Assembly: GCA_016110215.1 (NCBI GenBank)
Contig: JADWQD010000004.1
Span: 682,001-746,000 of the forward strand
Length of the DNA: 64,000 nt
From: Capronia americana
Lineage: Eukaryota; Ascomycota; Eurotiomycetes; Chaetothyriales; Herpotrichiellaceae
Direction of reading: 5' to 3'
The notes under the pieces are model-generated. The model was given only the letters and a program-made list of their open reading frames with translations. It was not told the DNA's origin and searched no databases. This document shows, in pieces, positions 22,701 to 33,566 of this stretch (positions within the stretch are counted from its first letter, which is position 1; each line of letters opens with the position of its first letter). Made by a program: the position numbers and the translations under genes.

Positions 22701-22820
22701 ATACGGACGGAATAGTTTCTTAATCCTTTCCCGGCAAAGTATACGGATTGAACAATTCCTTGATCCTTTCCCTAAAAAGTATACGGACTGAACAACTCCT
22801 TGATCCTCTCCCGTCTCTCG
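22701..22820 (-). repeat. 40-bp tandem repeat, three diverged copies, at the 3' end of the kinase-ankyrin gene
   Basis: Units start at 22701, 22741 and 22781, each with ATACGGAYKG and TTAATCC/TTGATCC cores. The 22781 copy encodes the last codons of the protein (RIKELFSPYT). The 22741 copy would encode almost the same peptide in another frame. The stop codon TAG (22772-22774) falls at the junction. Confidence 0.9.
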
Positions 22821-25800
22821 ACGAACTCATGACGATCCGCGTCGTTGATGCCCGTGTGGATCTTGATGAAGCCTTCGCTTTCCACCTGCGCCAAGATCGA
22901 AATCCCATACGCGGTACCAGGCTTGGTTATCCACTCGGAATCAATGAGAGGGTTTGACAGGTCTGGCTCGACCTGTGAGAAGGGATCCGCGCCAGCTTCC
23001 AGTAGCGCCTGCACGGCTTCGGGGAACGCGTGATATATGGCGTAGTGCAACGGTGTGAATCCGCAGATGTCGGCGGCATCGAGGAACGATGTCTCGGGGA
23101 AGATTTTGCGCAGCAGTGCGAAGACCGGGAAGAAATCGGCGGCGGGCCATTTTCGGCGACGGAGCTCGCTCACTGCGCAGATCATGTGGAAGACGGTGGT
23201 CTTATGGCCGTCGTGGATGTAGAGCGGCATGTCGGACCTGGTTGTGGGATGCTGTGCGAGGAATTGTAGCGCGTTGAAAACGGAGCGGCCGGGGATGCAG
23301 TACGTGAGTTCGCCCATGACGTTGCCTCGTTCAGCGTCCTTCTCGCAAACAGTCAGTGAAGCGCCGTTGTCGAGGAAGAGGCTTGCGAGGTGGAACTGGT
23401 TGCCCTGCAATGCGTAGCACAGAGGTGTATCGCTGCTAAGGGCTGAGGCCGACTGATTGACGTGAACGCCGTGGTCGATGAGCAGCTGGGCGATCTGTGT
23501 GCCACCGTGCATATGCGTTGCACAGAGGTGCAAGGCGTTAAAGCGGGTATGCTTTTTGAAATGAAGTAGTGACAGCGGGTCTGCTCCATACCGAAGCAGT
23601 GTTTTCAGTATCTCTTCGTCCTCATATTTCACAGCTTCGAGGACGGCATTGTAGGTGAAAGGATCTCCTTCTACCTGCCGCCCTCCGATATCCGCTTGCC
23701 CAGTCTTCGAACGAGACTCGATTGCTCGATGAGATACTCGGAATATCCTGTCTAATAATGCATTGCCGCGTGGCTTTGGCAGTCTCAGTTGTCGTCCCAA
23801 GTCGATGCCACAAGAGCTTTCACTCACACTCTTATTTTGATACTTGATGAGAAATTCTAATGCAGAGTGCGCTCCCTTGGACACTGCATACAGTATCGGA
23901 TTGGTTTTCAATTCGGATGGCAGCGTGCCTCGGGCCATGAGGACGTCAAGAGTGGCCTCCAGAGCGCCTTCGTGGTTCCCTGAATGGTTATAGATCGCCA
24001 GAAATGGGTCAACTCCCATCATTGCACGGTGAAGAGGTGCCAATCCACTTTTCGGGGCGGGAGAATTGAGATCAAAAGAAGGAGCCTTGTCGAGTAGAAT
24101 CTCAACAATTTCTGATCGGTGAAATTGAGCAGCCCGGTCGATAGGCGTCCAGTCATTGACCATGAAGTCCGACTTACTACCGAGACTGAGCAAGGCTTTG
24201 ATAGCTGTGACGCTTCCGCCGACGACCTGGCGGTGAAGAGGAGTTCCAGCAACTGTGGAATTGTGAAAGAGTTTGGACTTGTCCCCGAAGAAAGAATGGT
24301 CTTGCCGTGCTGATTGATTTGGATCATTACCATGTCGGACCAAGGACTGGGCTATCCTGGCGATATCATGCTCTTCAAATGCATCAAGCCAGTGCAGACA
24401 GGAGGCTCCATATTTGTTTGGTATCCCAGCATCCGCCCCAAGGGAGAGAAGAAAGTCGACGACTGCAGCATGTCCACAACGACACGCAAGGAACAATGGC
24501 GTCTCACCGCGGTGGTTAGTGGCGTTAACATCGATCAGTTGAGACTTGGCCATGACAACGAGCGATCCAAGTTTGCCAATAAGAGCAGCGACGTGCAGCG
24601 GTGTATTTCCGAATGGCGATGACGGAAGTGAATCCAAAATTTGACTACTCCCAGCGACGTTCTCCTCCAATTGGGTGATTGCAGAAATGGTATCATCAGT
24701 GACACCATAGGCGAGCGCCCAGAAGGATCGTTGGTAGGCTTCATGACAGGATTGAGCAGCTTCGGGATCAAAAGTGGCAAGATCGAGCGTGATCGGCCTC
24801 AATCCTACATGAGCAGCTTTCTTGCTCCATTCGAGCTCTTGCTCGGGACTGATGCTGACCAAAGGGGATGCTTTAAATCGCAGGCATATCCACTGCGCCA
24901 ATTCCAATTGACTTTGCGCAGCCAAGTTGAGATAATGTATGGCCTTTTCGAATGACCTTTCAGGAGTCCTCGAGGACATATATTTGTATGCGAGATTCAT
25001 GAGAGCAGTGGCCGCCTTCGGACTCGTCTCCACAGGGTATCGAGAAGCATGATTAGAAGCGGCTAGGGAGTCCATTAAGCTGGAAGGGGAGGTATCTAGT
25101 CTCCCTGCCATAGCCACGAGATCATAGCCGATTTGTTGGCGAACGCTAGAGATCGTCCAAGTGCTTTCCCAGAAGAATCTGCTAATGAGGCCCTGTGAAC
25201 GGTCAATCAGTCCTGGGCCATCTCTCCTCATGCACTAGTGACATACCAGGTTTCCTTTGAGTGGAGTGAGAGGATGGTAGGTGTCTTCACTCGGTATCTC
25301 CTCCGCCCGCCGTTTGTAGCCTTTTGATCTTAGCATGGAAAGAACCATCCTTAGCTGGCGCGAGTCGGGACAGTGCTGCAAGGTCCAATCCAAGTACTGA
25401 GTGGCTTGCCAAATATTCATCGGCATGGTGAGGGATCGCTCCCCGAGGCTTGCTTTGGCAACAGCCACCATCTCGTCGGACTCCTTCAAGCTCGTCCAGG
25501 CACGCTCACTCTCTTCCTGATCCGTGATCGTCGTGAGGACCTCGTCCGAAGGTTTCCGTCCGCCTAGGCAGATACTCCAAATAATGAAGCCCAATGAATA
25601 CACATCTGTCAGGTACAGGCACTCTTTCTTTAAGGGCTGGGATGCTTCAGGGGCAGCCCACAAAGGTGTGTATCCAATCAAGCTCTGAAGTTCAGCACTC
25701 TCGGACACATCAACGCAGAAACCAAAGTCAGATAGTTTGGCAATGACTGGAAATTTTGGATCCCCTTCATAAGCAAAGACCAAGACATTCTCCATCTTGA

Positions 25801-26440
25801 TGTCACCGTGGACAATCTTGCAAGAATGTAACGCCGACAGACCCTCGACGACATCGAGAAGCAGTCTGCTTTTCATGGGCCAATCAGGCTCGGGAAGTGT
25901 GAGGAAAAACGAGTCGAGCGTTCCCCATGCCGCAAACTCGGTTCCAATGGTTGGAAGGGCTCGTTGGAGGTCTAAAGCGTCGTATTCCCAAGCGATATCA
26001 ACGATTTTGGGGAAATTGGGATGCTTGGTCAGTGGTCGATGCCGCAGGATTCTCAGTTCTTGAATCAGCGCCATCCACCGAGACGTAACTTCGTGTGCCC
26101 TGCTGCCTGAGAAAGACCTGAGCGACTTTTGCGCCATTGATGGCCGAAAGAAATCAGCCTCGTACATCTCGTCGGCGGAACCAGTCGCTGTTCGCCTAAC
26201 CACGTAAATTCTGCCCTTCCCGACGGTGGCCCAGAGGCCTTGTGTGGGACTTTGGACGTATCGGATGGGGACCTCCGTGTCGAAGGACGATGAGAGGTAT
26301 TGAAACAGAACAAGGAGGTTGAATTCGTCGTCAGGCTGTTCCTTTGCGGCGACCTTCGAATGTTCGGCGGAAGACTTTGTCGGCGGCAGCCTCGTCCGCC
26401 GCACCAGCTCGGACCGTGCGATCTTGTTTCTGCGATCCAT
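22772..26440 (-). CDS. protein kinase-ankyrin repeat fusion protein (RIPK4/ANKK1-like architecture)
   Basis: Two exons (25247-26440 and 22772-25192) encode 1204 aa. The 54-nt intron (GTATGT...ACAG) joins KGNL to GLISRFF in phase 0. The N-terminal kinase (about residues 60-390) has the catalytic loop VHGDIKMENVL (Asp213, Lys215, Asn218; HGD replaces HRD), SDFGF (238-240 = DFG) and an APE-like WAAPE. The glycine loop may be VGKGRIYVV, but the beta-3 Lys is not obvious. A helical linker follows, then many ankyrin repeats (GNTPLHVAALIGK, GETPLFLACRCGH, GLAPLHRAMM, FNALHLCATHMHG, GFTPLHYAIYHAFPEAVQAL) almost to the end. The start is ATG 26440; the frame above it has only GTG. It is divergent from the HeLo-pseudokinase gene, 293 bp away. 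Activity is plausible but unproven. Confidence 0.88.
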
Positions 26441-26733
26441 GCAGACTGTCGTTGTCGCATTAGTCGTAGAGGAGCTCACCCTCGGCCTCACGCTGTCGCT
26501 TTAAATCGTGGAGGAGCTCACGCCTCAGCCTCATCGTCTCGAGCCGGTCACGCCCGAATCGGCCAGTACCAAGAGCGCCACAGGCAACCGCCAGGGCCAT
26601 GGCTTGCTTTGAATGTCGCCTAGCGCATGCTGGGCACCCGGGACTCAGCCAACAAGAATGGCGGCCAGCTGAGTAGAGATTGCGTGCCTCAGCACTCCTC
26701 ACTCACCGTCCTCAGCTCAGTGCCCGGATCACA
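26441..26733. promoter_or_regulatory. bidirectional promoter region, kinase-ankyrin (-) / HeLo-pseudokinase (+)
   Basis: 293 bp separate the two start codons, so both genes must share regulatory DNA. It contains two similar blocks, TAGAGGAGCTCACCCTCGGC (26467-26486) and a TGGAGGAGCTCACGCCTCAG block (26509-26528), which may be binding sites or a small duplication. No TATA box seen. Confidence 0.65.
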
Positions 26734-28485
26734 ATGTCAGGGGCAGAGCTGGCGTTAGGCGGCGTGCCTGTGGCCGTCTCGCTCCTCCAGACATGTTTGC
26801 GAGGATACGAGGTCTTCACCCAAGCCAGACAAATAGGGGAGGGGTCGCAGACGCTGTTGTGGAAATTCAAGATTCAACATACGCGCCTCCACATGTGGGC
26901 GAAGGAATGGGGAATATTGGATGAGTCGAGACAGCGGAGACAGACGCCCGGGGATCCAGATGACTACAAGATCATCACCGAGACCTTGTTCCGCATTTCC
27001 CATCTCGTCGCCGACTACAAAGTGCTCCAAAATCGATATGGCCTGTCTCTGGTGACGGAGGATCCCACCTTAGCGGTTCAGGTGCCCGCCATCCCTCACC
27101 CCCGCATCCCGTCGATGAGAGACGGTCAAGGGAGTCTGCTGACCTTTGTGTAGCGCATTGAAGGACGAGTCGAGGATGTTATTGCCGAAGAGTTCAACGC
27201 CTTTCTACAGCAGGACCAGACGCTGCGGCGCGACCGGCGCAAAACCAGCAATATCCTGAAGAAGTTCCGCTGGGCCGCCGCCGACAGAGGCAAGTTTGAG
27301 GCCGTGATCAAAGATCTCACCGACTACAATGACGGACTGTATCACCTTCTCGCGGCGGCGGAACGCCGAGCGCTGCGGCAAGGACTTGGTGCTGAACTGG
27401 TCACGACTTCCAATGTCAATGAATTACTTGGTCTCGAGGCTGCGGCCGCCTCCACTTCGTACGAAGCTCTCTCCCAGGCCAGCGCACTGCGGAGGCACCT
27501 CGTCACGTCGAATTCGGCGGGTATCTCTATGGAGCTGCGAGTATCTGGCGACAGCATTGCTCTTTGCCAGCCTCCCGATGCAACGTCTGGCCTGCTCGAC
27601 AGAGCTTTGGCCAGGCAGACCGTGGGCAACGCACAAAATCTCGTCATCGTGGAGTGGAAGCACTTCGATCGGGACGCTGCAGACCATGTTCGCTTGTCCC
27701 AATTGAACAGACTTGACGCCCTCGCTCGGCTACTGCACCTCTCGTGCAAACCGGAGGCCCTCCGCGTGCCAAACTGCCTGGGATACTTCTGTGACGACTG
27801 GCACCCACGTGTCGGACTGCTCTTTGAGTATACAGGAGGCTCAGCACCGCAAGCCTCGCCGTCGTTTCTATCGTTGCACGACCTGCTCCTCACCAGCAAA
27901 TCTGTCCCTTTTCTAGGAGACCGTTTCCGTCTGGCACTCGACCTCTCACTCTCGCTGTGCCTTCTCCACACTTCGGGATGGCTCCACAAGGGCATCCGCT
28001 CAGACAACATCATTTTCATACAGGATTCACAACCCGACAATGACGACTCACCCCCATCACTGAGACATCCACTCGTCCTCGGCTTTGAATATTCCCGGCA
28101 AGACAACCCTTTCGCCGAGACCGACCTCGTCGTGTCGGCATCGGACGTGCACAAACTCTATCGCCATCCAAAGTCAATCACCGCGTCCAGGGATCGGTAC
28201 TGCCGCGCCTTCGACATATACTCACTGGGCATTGTGCTCCTCGAGATCGGGTTCTGGCGGCCCATCTCCGAGTTTCGGACCGAGGGTCAAAGCCTGGAGG
28301 TCTTCAAGGAAGATCTGACCGATTTTTACGTCCCAAATCTTGGAGCAAAGACGGGGAAGATATATATGGAAGCAGTGCGAAGCTGTTTGACCGGGGAGCT
28401 CGCAGACGTCGACACGAATGACATCGGGTCGCAGAGAGGGTTCTACTGGGAAGTTGTCAGAGAGCTCGCGAGGCTTGTCGCTTGA
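26734..28485 (+). CDS. HeLo-domain pseudokinase (MLKL-like architecture)
   Basis: Two exons (26734-27081, 27154-28485) encode 559 aa. The N-terminus (ALGGVPVAVSLLQTCLRGYE, then KFKIQHTRLHMWAKEWGI) is a HeLo / prion-inhibition-and-propagation domain, covering about residues 1-200. HeLo is the four-helix membrane-targeting fold of HET-S and is related to the executioner domain of MLKL. The C-terminal part (about residues 275-550) is kinase-like. LVIVEWKHF keeps the beta-3 Lys (about K285). The catalytic HRD is replaced by HKG (LHKGIRSDNIIF, about 394-396), the Asn is kept, and DFG is replaced by GFE (about 426-428). It is therefore predicted to be catalytically dead. The start ATG 26734 gives the typical hydrophobic HeLo opening. 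Probably a membrane-active cell-death or incompatibility effector; this is inference. Confidence 0.88.
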
Positions 28486-29641
28486 TAGGAAGTCCACCGT
28501 GCCAATATGTGCGTACCCAACAATCAGTCTATCCGGAGCGGAATCACGATGCTGCAATGACTTGTTGGACGGTGACCAACGATATACCCAATACCTCACC
28601 TTGCTCCCTGGAATTTGTTACACATACTTTCGATATTTCAAATCCATCATTCCACCTATATTACACCTTCCGCTTCACGGTCGAGGCTGAGTGATCACCT
28701 TATCGGTTGTGCCACATTATGCAAGTCATATGAGCAGAGGGAGCTCGAAGCCTCTTTTGCAGATCACTCACACGTACTACATTGGGAACTGCTTCGATCT
28801 AAGTGAGCCGGTTGAATTTATTCCGGCCTGTGCATTGAGACTGGTGAGGTCTTAAGCCTGAGCACAGTTATCTGCGTCGGAAGCCCTCCAGACAGCATCA
28901 TCACACGGCAGAGACAGTTTCATCTCGGCAGATGACAGAAGACAACCCCCGGGGCCCGGAATGTTGGGTAAACCTTGTTAGGAACAGCAGTTGATCGACC
29001 CACCTTGAGCATTGTTGCGGGTACCATAAAAGTCCGCGGTCAAATGGTGTGGATTTGAAGCACATCCTGAGCCATTGATTCTGCGCCGTGGACTTGCCCA
29101 CCCGTCTCACCGCGGTTGATCGCGTCGACATGCCCAGATTACAGCTCATGTAGGTCCTTGTCCGCGACCCGTTTAGAGAGCGAAGAGCGCAATTCTTCTT
29201 GCCTCCGAGAATCAACAGTCGCAGAGGCGCTCGAGTCCTTCCTGTATTTCTTCCGTTCGCTTATCTTCACCCTAGTCTTCAATGCCCTCGATCCCTAATT
29301 CACGTTGGATGGCCTGCGACTCCACGATCGCCATACTCTTCCGTCTGAGATTGAGTACAGCAATTTCAACGCACACGTGGAGACTGCATAAAGAGAAAAT
29401 CCGCGTCGATATAGGCGACTTGTGAGCTGTTTGATCAGCTATCCAGAGCCGCAATGTCGAGTAGCGTTATCATTAGGATCAAGCCTCAATTCCATCGGGT
29501 GCGATAAGCGATCCTCGGGTAGGTCAACAAGCATGCGGAGGCCACTTCAGCCGCAGATCTCGTCATGCTGCATGTTTTGACTGAAGACCGAAGTTTTTGT
29601 AGCTCATGGTGGTTTTGGCCTGATGCACCATCGCCGTTCGG
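28486..29641. other. intergenic region, no gene seen
   Basis: Over 1.1 kb of sequence without a frame that has an ATG, splice logic and family support. No RNA gene recognised. Confidence 0.45.
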
Positions 29642-30397
29642 TCACTTAGGCGGTGCATAGCTTTCATCACTGTCTTCCGAGGACTGGCCTTCGTCAGATT
29701 GATGATCCTCACTATCTGATTGCGAAATCGTTGAGTTAGGGGTAGTCTGCGGTCTGTTGGCCCGAAGCATTTTGTTCCATGAATCTTGCACGTTATCCGC
29801 CTGCTGGAGGATTGCCAAAAGATCTACTACCGAAAACTCAATGGTCTTGTCGTGCATTGATTGAGGGACAAGGCGTCGAGGTGCCAGGTCGAACATCGAG
29901 ATTCGCAGTGGAGGACCCGGGATAAGCGCACCACCCTCTGTCCGCAGGTCCTAGGCGCTTAAGTAAGTGGCTATCTCAAACCGAGGGGTTGAGATACTAA
30001 CTTGAATATAAGGTTTCGGCTTTTTGTTATGATTGGGTCTCCACGTCAGTAGAGTGGCCTTTCGCGTGCGACCATGATCGTAGTCGAGAGCAATAAGCAC
30101 CTGTGTCTCTCGACCGCTTTGACGAATGTAGAACTCAGCCAACTCTTGTAGCCTCTCACGCTTCTGCGAATAGGCAATCTCCACGGCGAGCCCGTACCAT
30201 GATTTGGTGTCGTGGCCGAAAAAACTGTCTGGTTGGTGGATATCACTGTCGTGAAGTCCTTTCGCGTCCGCAGAGCCGGTACTTAAGATATGCCTCGCAA
30301 AATCTCTTCCTTCTGAGGAAGAGCACAAGTCTCTTAGCTTGTCGGTTAGGTTTCTTTCGAGGAGATAAAGGCAGGTGTAGTGGGCGTTTGAGGGCAT
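29642..30397 (-). CDS. PD-(D/E)XK-nuclease-like fungal protein, probably N-terminally damaged
   Basis: Exons 30002-30397 and 29642-29950 join cleanly (YIQ to DLRTEGG, 51-nt intron with GTTAGT...CTAG) to give 234 aa from ATG 30397. The core DSFFGHD...YGLAVEIAYSQKRERLQEL followed by VLIALDYDHGR and KATLLTWRP resembles an uncharacterised Pezizomycotina family whose E-x-(S/A)-Y-S-Q-K block looks like a PD-(D/E)XK nuclease centre. The tail is acidic (SDSEDHQSDEGQSSEDSDES). Upstream, a different frame (30346-30795) encodes HWTEYHLDENDWEFLRQRL, which resembles the usual N-terminal region of this family. It is out of frame and no good intron links it. So either the gene is frameshifted or the true start is 30397. 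Confidence 0.6.
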
Positions 30398-30795
30398 TTG
30401 GTGAACAAAGGTCTGGGTTCGCGAGAAGTACTCGGCTTAGATCCTTTCATTGCTCCAGCATCCCGAATTCTCTCGTTCGACTCATCAAGGCGCTGCCTTA
30501 GAAATTCCCAGTCGTTTTCGTCTAAATGGTATTCTGTCCAATGGGAGCACCCGCCAACGGCGTGGGAGGTAGTAACTCGGATGGCTTCGAGGAGGGAGGA
30601 CACAGCAGGGGGGCAACCTGAAGCGGTTGGATGCTGCGACGAATTTGAGAGAGTGTCTGATGCACTGACTATGTGTCCCAAGGATAAGGCGCATCCTCCT
30701 AGAGAATCGAGGGACTGGGGGAGGTCTTCTTGTGCCCGAATGCGCCACACAAGGCGCAGCTGGAGCCACTTGAGGTCTGAAAGCGTCTCAAGCAA
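30398..30795 (-). pseudogene. possible frameshifted N-terminal part of the PD-(D/E)XK-like gene
   Basis: Open minus-strand frame ending at about 30346 with HWTEYHLDENDWEFLRQRLDE, in +1/-1 relation to the downstream exon. The only GT donors nearby (GTACTT, 21 nt from the next AG; GTCGAA, 66 nt away) are too close or too weak. Either a frameshift or a non-standard intron would explain it. Confidence 0.4.
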
Positions 30796-31456
30796 CCCCC
30801 GGCTCTGACGCTAACACAACTCTTGATAGTGAAGATGCGACGATGGTGTACAGTATGTTGAAACGATTGTTGAATTGGTGTCATGATAGATCATCGTAAT
30901 AATTTCCTGTCTCTAGATGCACGGCCGCAGCCGGTCACAAAGGTCAGTTCGAAACACTTTTATACCATAACTTTAACTCGGATCGAGATTAAGTTATGAG
31001 CACTATTAGCTAGGTCAATACGATAAATTAGCAACTATAGGAGGGTGCCGGGAATAGGGCCCCTGGCCCAGATATAGGCGCGATTTAATCTATTACTCAG
31101 GCCGACTACTACGGTGCTCAGTCACGTGCTGGAGTATCTCAGGTTGAGGCGGCGAGGCTCAGGGCCACGCTCAGGTCCGGAGATGGAAAGGGAATGTCCT
31201 CCTGACGAGATTCCGACCCAGATAAGGCAGATACGGCAAACCACAGCGACCATACGCGTGAATTGCGCGATTCTGTGAGTGCTCCGTCGAGACTGATCGC
31301 CCTCCCCCTTACCTCGTAGTTACGGTAGGGCGGCATTGTCACGCTCTCGAAACCGGACATTTGCTTGTGACGCAGACCAGCAACGTCAATCACTGCGGGA
31401 ACATTCCCATCTCGTTTGCTGCCGGCTCCTCTTTCAACTGTTAATATAGTAATGCA
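30796..31456. other. AT-rich intergenic stretch with an inverted repeat, possible mobile-element remnant
   Basis: From about 30885 to 31100 the sequence is visibly richer in A/T (for example TTTTATACCATAACTTTAAC) than the flanking genes, with no coding potential. An imperfect palindrome lies at 30966-30998 and a TATAGG/GGGCCC-containing block at about 31036-31076. The composition shift is compatible with an old, mutated repeat; no transposase or terminal repeats are visible. Confidence 0.45.
30966..30998. repeat. near-perfect 33-bp inverted repeat
   Basis: Arms CATAACTTTAACTCG and CGAGATTAAGTTATG are separated by GAT; 13 of 15 positions can pair. Confidence 0.75.
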
Positions 31457-33056
31457 ATGACGATGGCCACCAAAAAGTCAGCCCCGACAGATGACGAGCT
31501 GCTGGCTCAGCTCGACGATCTCAGCACCCAAGTGTCCACACGTCCCTCGAAACCCTCCGTGCGGACTCCCAGACAAGGACAGCCTGCGCAGACATCCCAG
31601 AATGAACAAGACCTCCTTGCGGAGCTGGGCAGCCTAGCCCATCGACCGACAAGCCGGCCCGCTACACCGTCCCTCAAACCAAATGCCCCCTCGACCGGCG
31701 GCAGTCGATCGCCAGGCCCAGGCCGCACCTCGACCGCAACTCCACCGCCTGGGCGAACGAGCGAGGAGAAATCGAGCAGTGGCCAGCGCAAGTCGGGGGA
31801 TAGTACGCGTTCGTTTCACCAGGCCTTCACGCCTGCGACGTCATCGACTGAAGAATCCGCAGACAACGAATCCCAGCCTGAACCTGCCCCCGCGGCTGCT
31901 AAGAGTAGCGGAGGGGGATGGTGGGGAGGTTTACTGTCGACTGCGACCGCTGCGGTGAGCCAGGCGCAGGCGGCAGTGAAGGAGATACAGAAGAACGAAG
32001 AGGCGCAGAAGTGGGCCGAGCAGTTGAAAGGCAATGTTGGTGTGCTACGAGGCTTCGGTAGAGATATCCAACATGGGCTATGGCTAGCTGGCAGGAGCTA
32101 ACAGTGGCATAGGCGGCGAGATCAAGAACATGGCCATCCCGACATTCCAGAACATCTTACAGACCATCGCCCCTCCTATCTCTTCACACGAACGACTCCA
32201 GATCCACATTACCCACGACTTGTCGAATTACCCGACCTTGGATCCCCTCATCTACCAAGTGTTCAGCCGTGTCATGGCACAGGTCGAAGGCGGTGATTTG
32301 ATGGTCGTCCAGAGAGGGCACGAAGCGGGACCGAAACGAGGTTCATCGGAGACGTCACGACCATTGGGCTCATGGCATGATGGCCCATGGTGGAGAAGTG
32401 GTGAGCGCAGAAGTATCAGTGCAGTCCGAGGCGTCGTCGAAGGCAGCAAACTTGCAAGAGCTGCCGCCGAAGGATACGCTGAAGAATACTTCTCCGGCAA
32501 AGGTGGAGTGGAGGAAGCTGCCAAGCGAGCCACAGAAACACTCTCCGCCTCGAACCCGACGAGAGACAGCGACATCTTCCTGGCTATCCAAGCGATCTCA
32601 CAATCAGTGCCGAAGGACATGTTTGCTGCCGCACCGACCTCGGAGGAGGAAGGACAGGTGAAGGAGGTGCGAGATGACAAGGACAACGAAGAGGTTGTGT
32701 TTGCAGTGTTCTTGCATGATCCCATCCACGGTATTGCTTTCCAGGCCATCTCCCAAGCCATCCCGGCCCAGTGGATCGAGTGGCTTGACGCACCGAGTGG
32801 CGGAGAGGGCACTTTGCCAGAGAGCATTGAGGAGATCATTTCAAGTGGTGGGATTGATCCCAGAGAATGGGTGAGCGAGTGGGTTGAGGAGACACTCAGT
32901 CTCGTGATTGGCATTGTATCTCAACGTTATGTTGCTCGGAGGATGGGCGTTGGCGAAAGTGGCGCTGCTAAGGGCAAGCTCAGAGCCGACCTCGGGCAGC
33001 AGGCGATGGTTGAGAGCGGTGGTGGTGAGGCTGCTCGAGCGTTGGGAGGGATGTGA
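31457..33056 (+). CDS. MTC1 family protein (maintenance of telomere capping 1-like, DUF5427)
   Basis: Two exons (31457-32057, 32113-33056) encode 514 aa. The 55-nt intron must use the acceptor GCATAG at 32112; splicing at the earlier CAG would leave an in-frame TAG. The N-terminal half is low-complexity (Ser/Pro/Thr/Gln) with the family opening PTDDELLAQLDDL, and then a Gly/Trp block GGGWWGGLLSTATAAVSQAQ. The join restores LRGF-GGEIKNMAIPTFQNIL. The next blocks (TIAPPISSHERLQIHITHDL, YQVFSRVMAQVEGGDLMVVQ) are the conserved core. Mtc1 in yeast is linked genetically to telomere capping and found with COPI-type vesicles; the biochemical role is unclear. Confidence 0.88.
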
Positions 33057-33566
33057 TGATCATTGTCTTGAGTTTTGTGTGTTTAGCTCAATCGATATAC
33101 CAGGACAGGCGTTCGGGCTCCCGAGGCCTATCGATGCGGCCCTGCGTTCAGTCGCCGTTAGGAAATCAAGTTTTCATTGACCATCAAAGCATCTGTCCGT
33201 CAGACCAGAATCCGTTGACTACGCCGTGTCGCTCAGTGTTGCATCCCTTCTCAAGTCGCTCCTCTTGTATCGACCCTTTCTCTCGAACGATCGATCCTAT
33301 GCCGACGGAGAGACTTGACCTCTGGAGTGGCCCCAGGCCCGAGTTGATTTGTCGACTCCAGAACTGCTTGTGGAATCCGCCCACTCGCTCACTTTCCTCT
33401 CGTCCTGGCCAGGGTTCGTTTTCGTGCGTGCACCGTCATACCGACATCACATCAAATCGAAGATGCAGCGGCCCGAGCCCATGAAGACACTTGAAAGGGC
33501 CGGGATAGACCTCAGCCCACATGTCGATTCTTCGCCTTAACCTTGCAAGGGTTCAACCGCCTTGCC
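33057..33566. other. intergenic region between convergent genes
   Basis: 3' flanks of MTC1 (+) and the DUF2462 gene (-). No coding, RNA or repeat signal recognised. Confidence 0.45.

Noticed and set aside
25193..25246. Kinase and ankyrin parts as two separate minus-strand genes
   Set aside because: A 54-nt interval with GTATGT donor, CTGATTGAC branch-like sequence and CACAG acceptor joins them in phase 0; two genes would need a start codon and promoter in a few bases.
32058..32104. MTC1 intron ending at the first CAG (32104)
   Set aside because: Leaves an in-frame TAG; the next acceptor (32112) restores the conserved GGEIKN.
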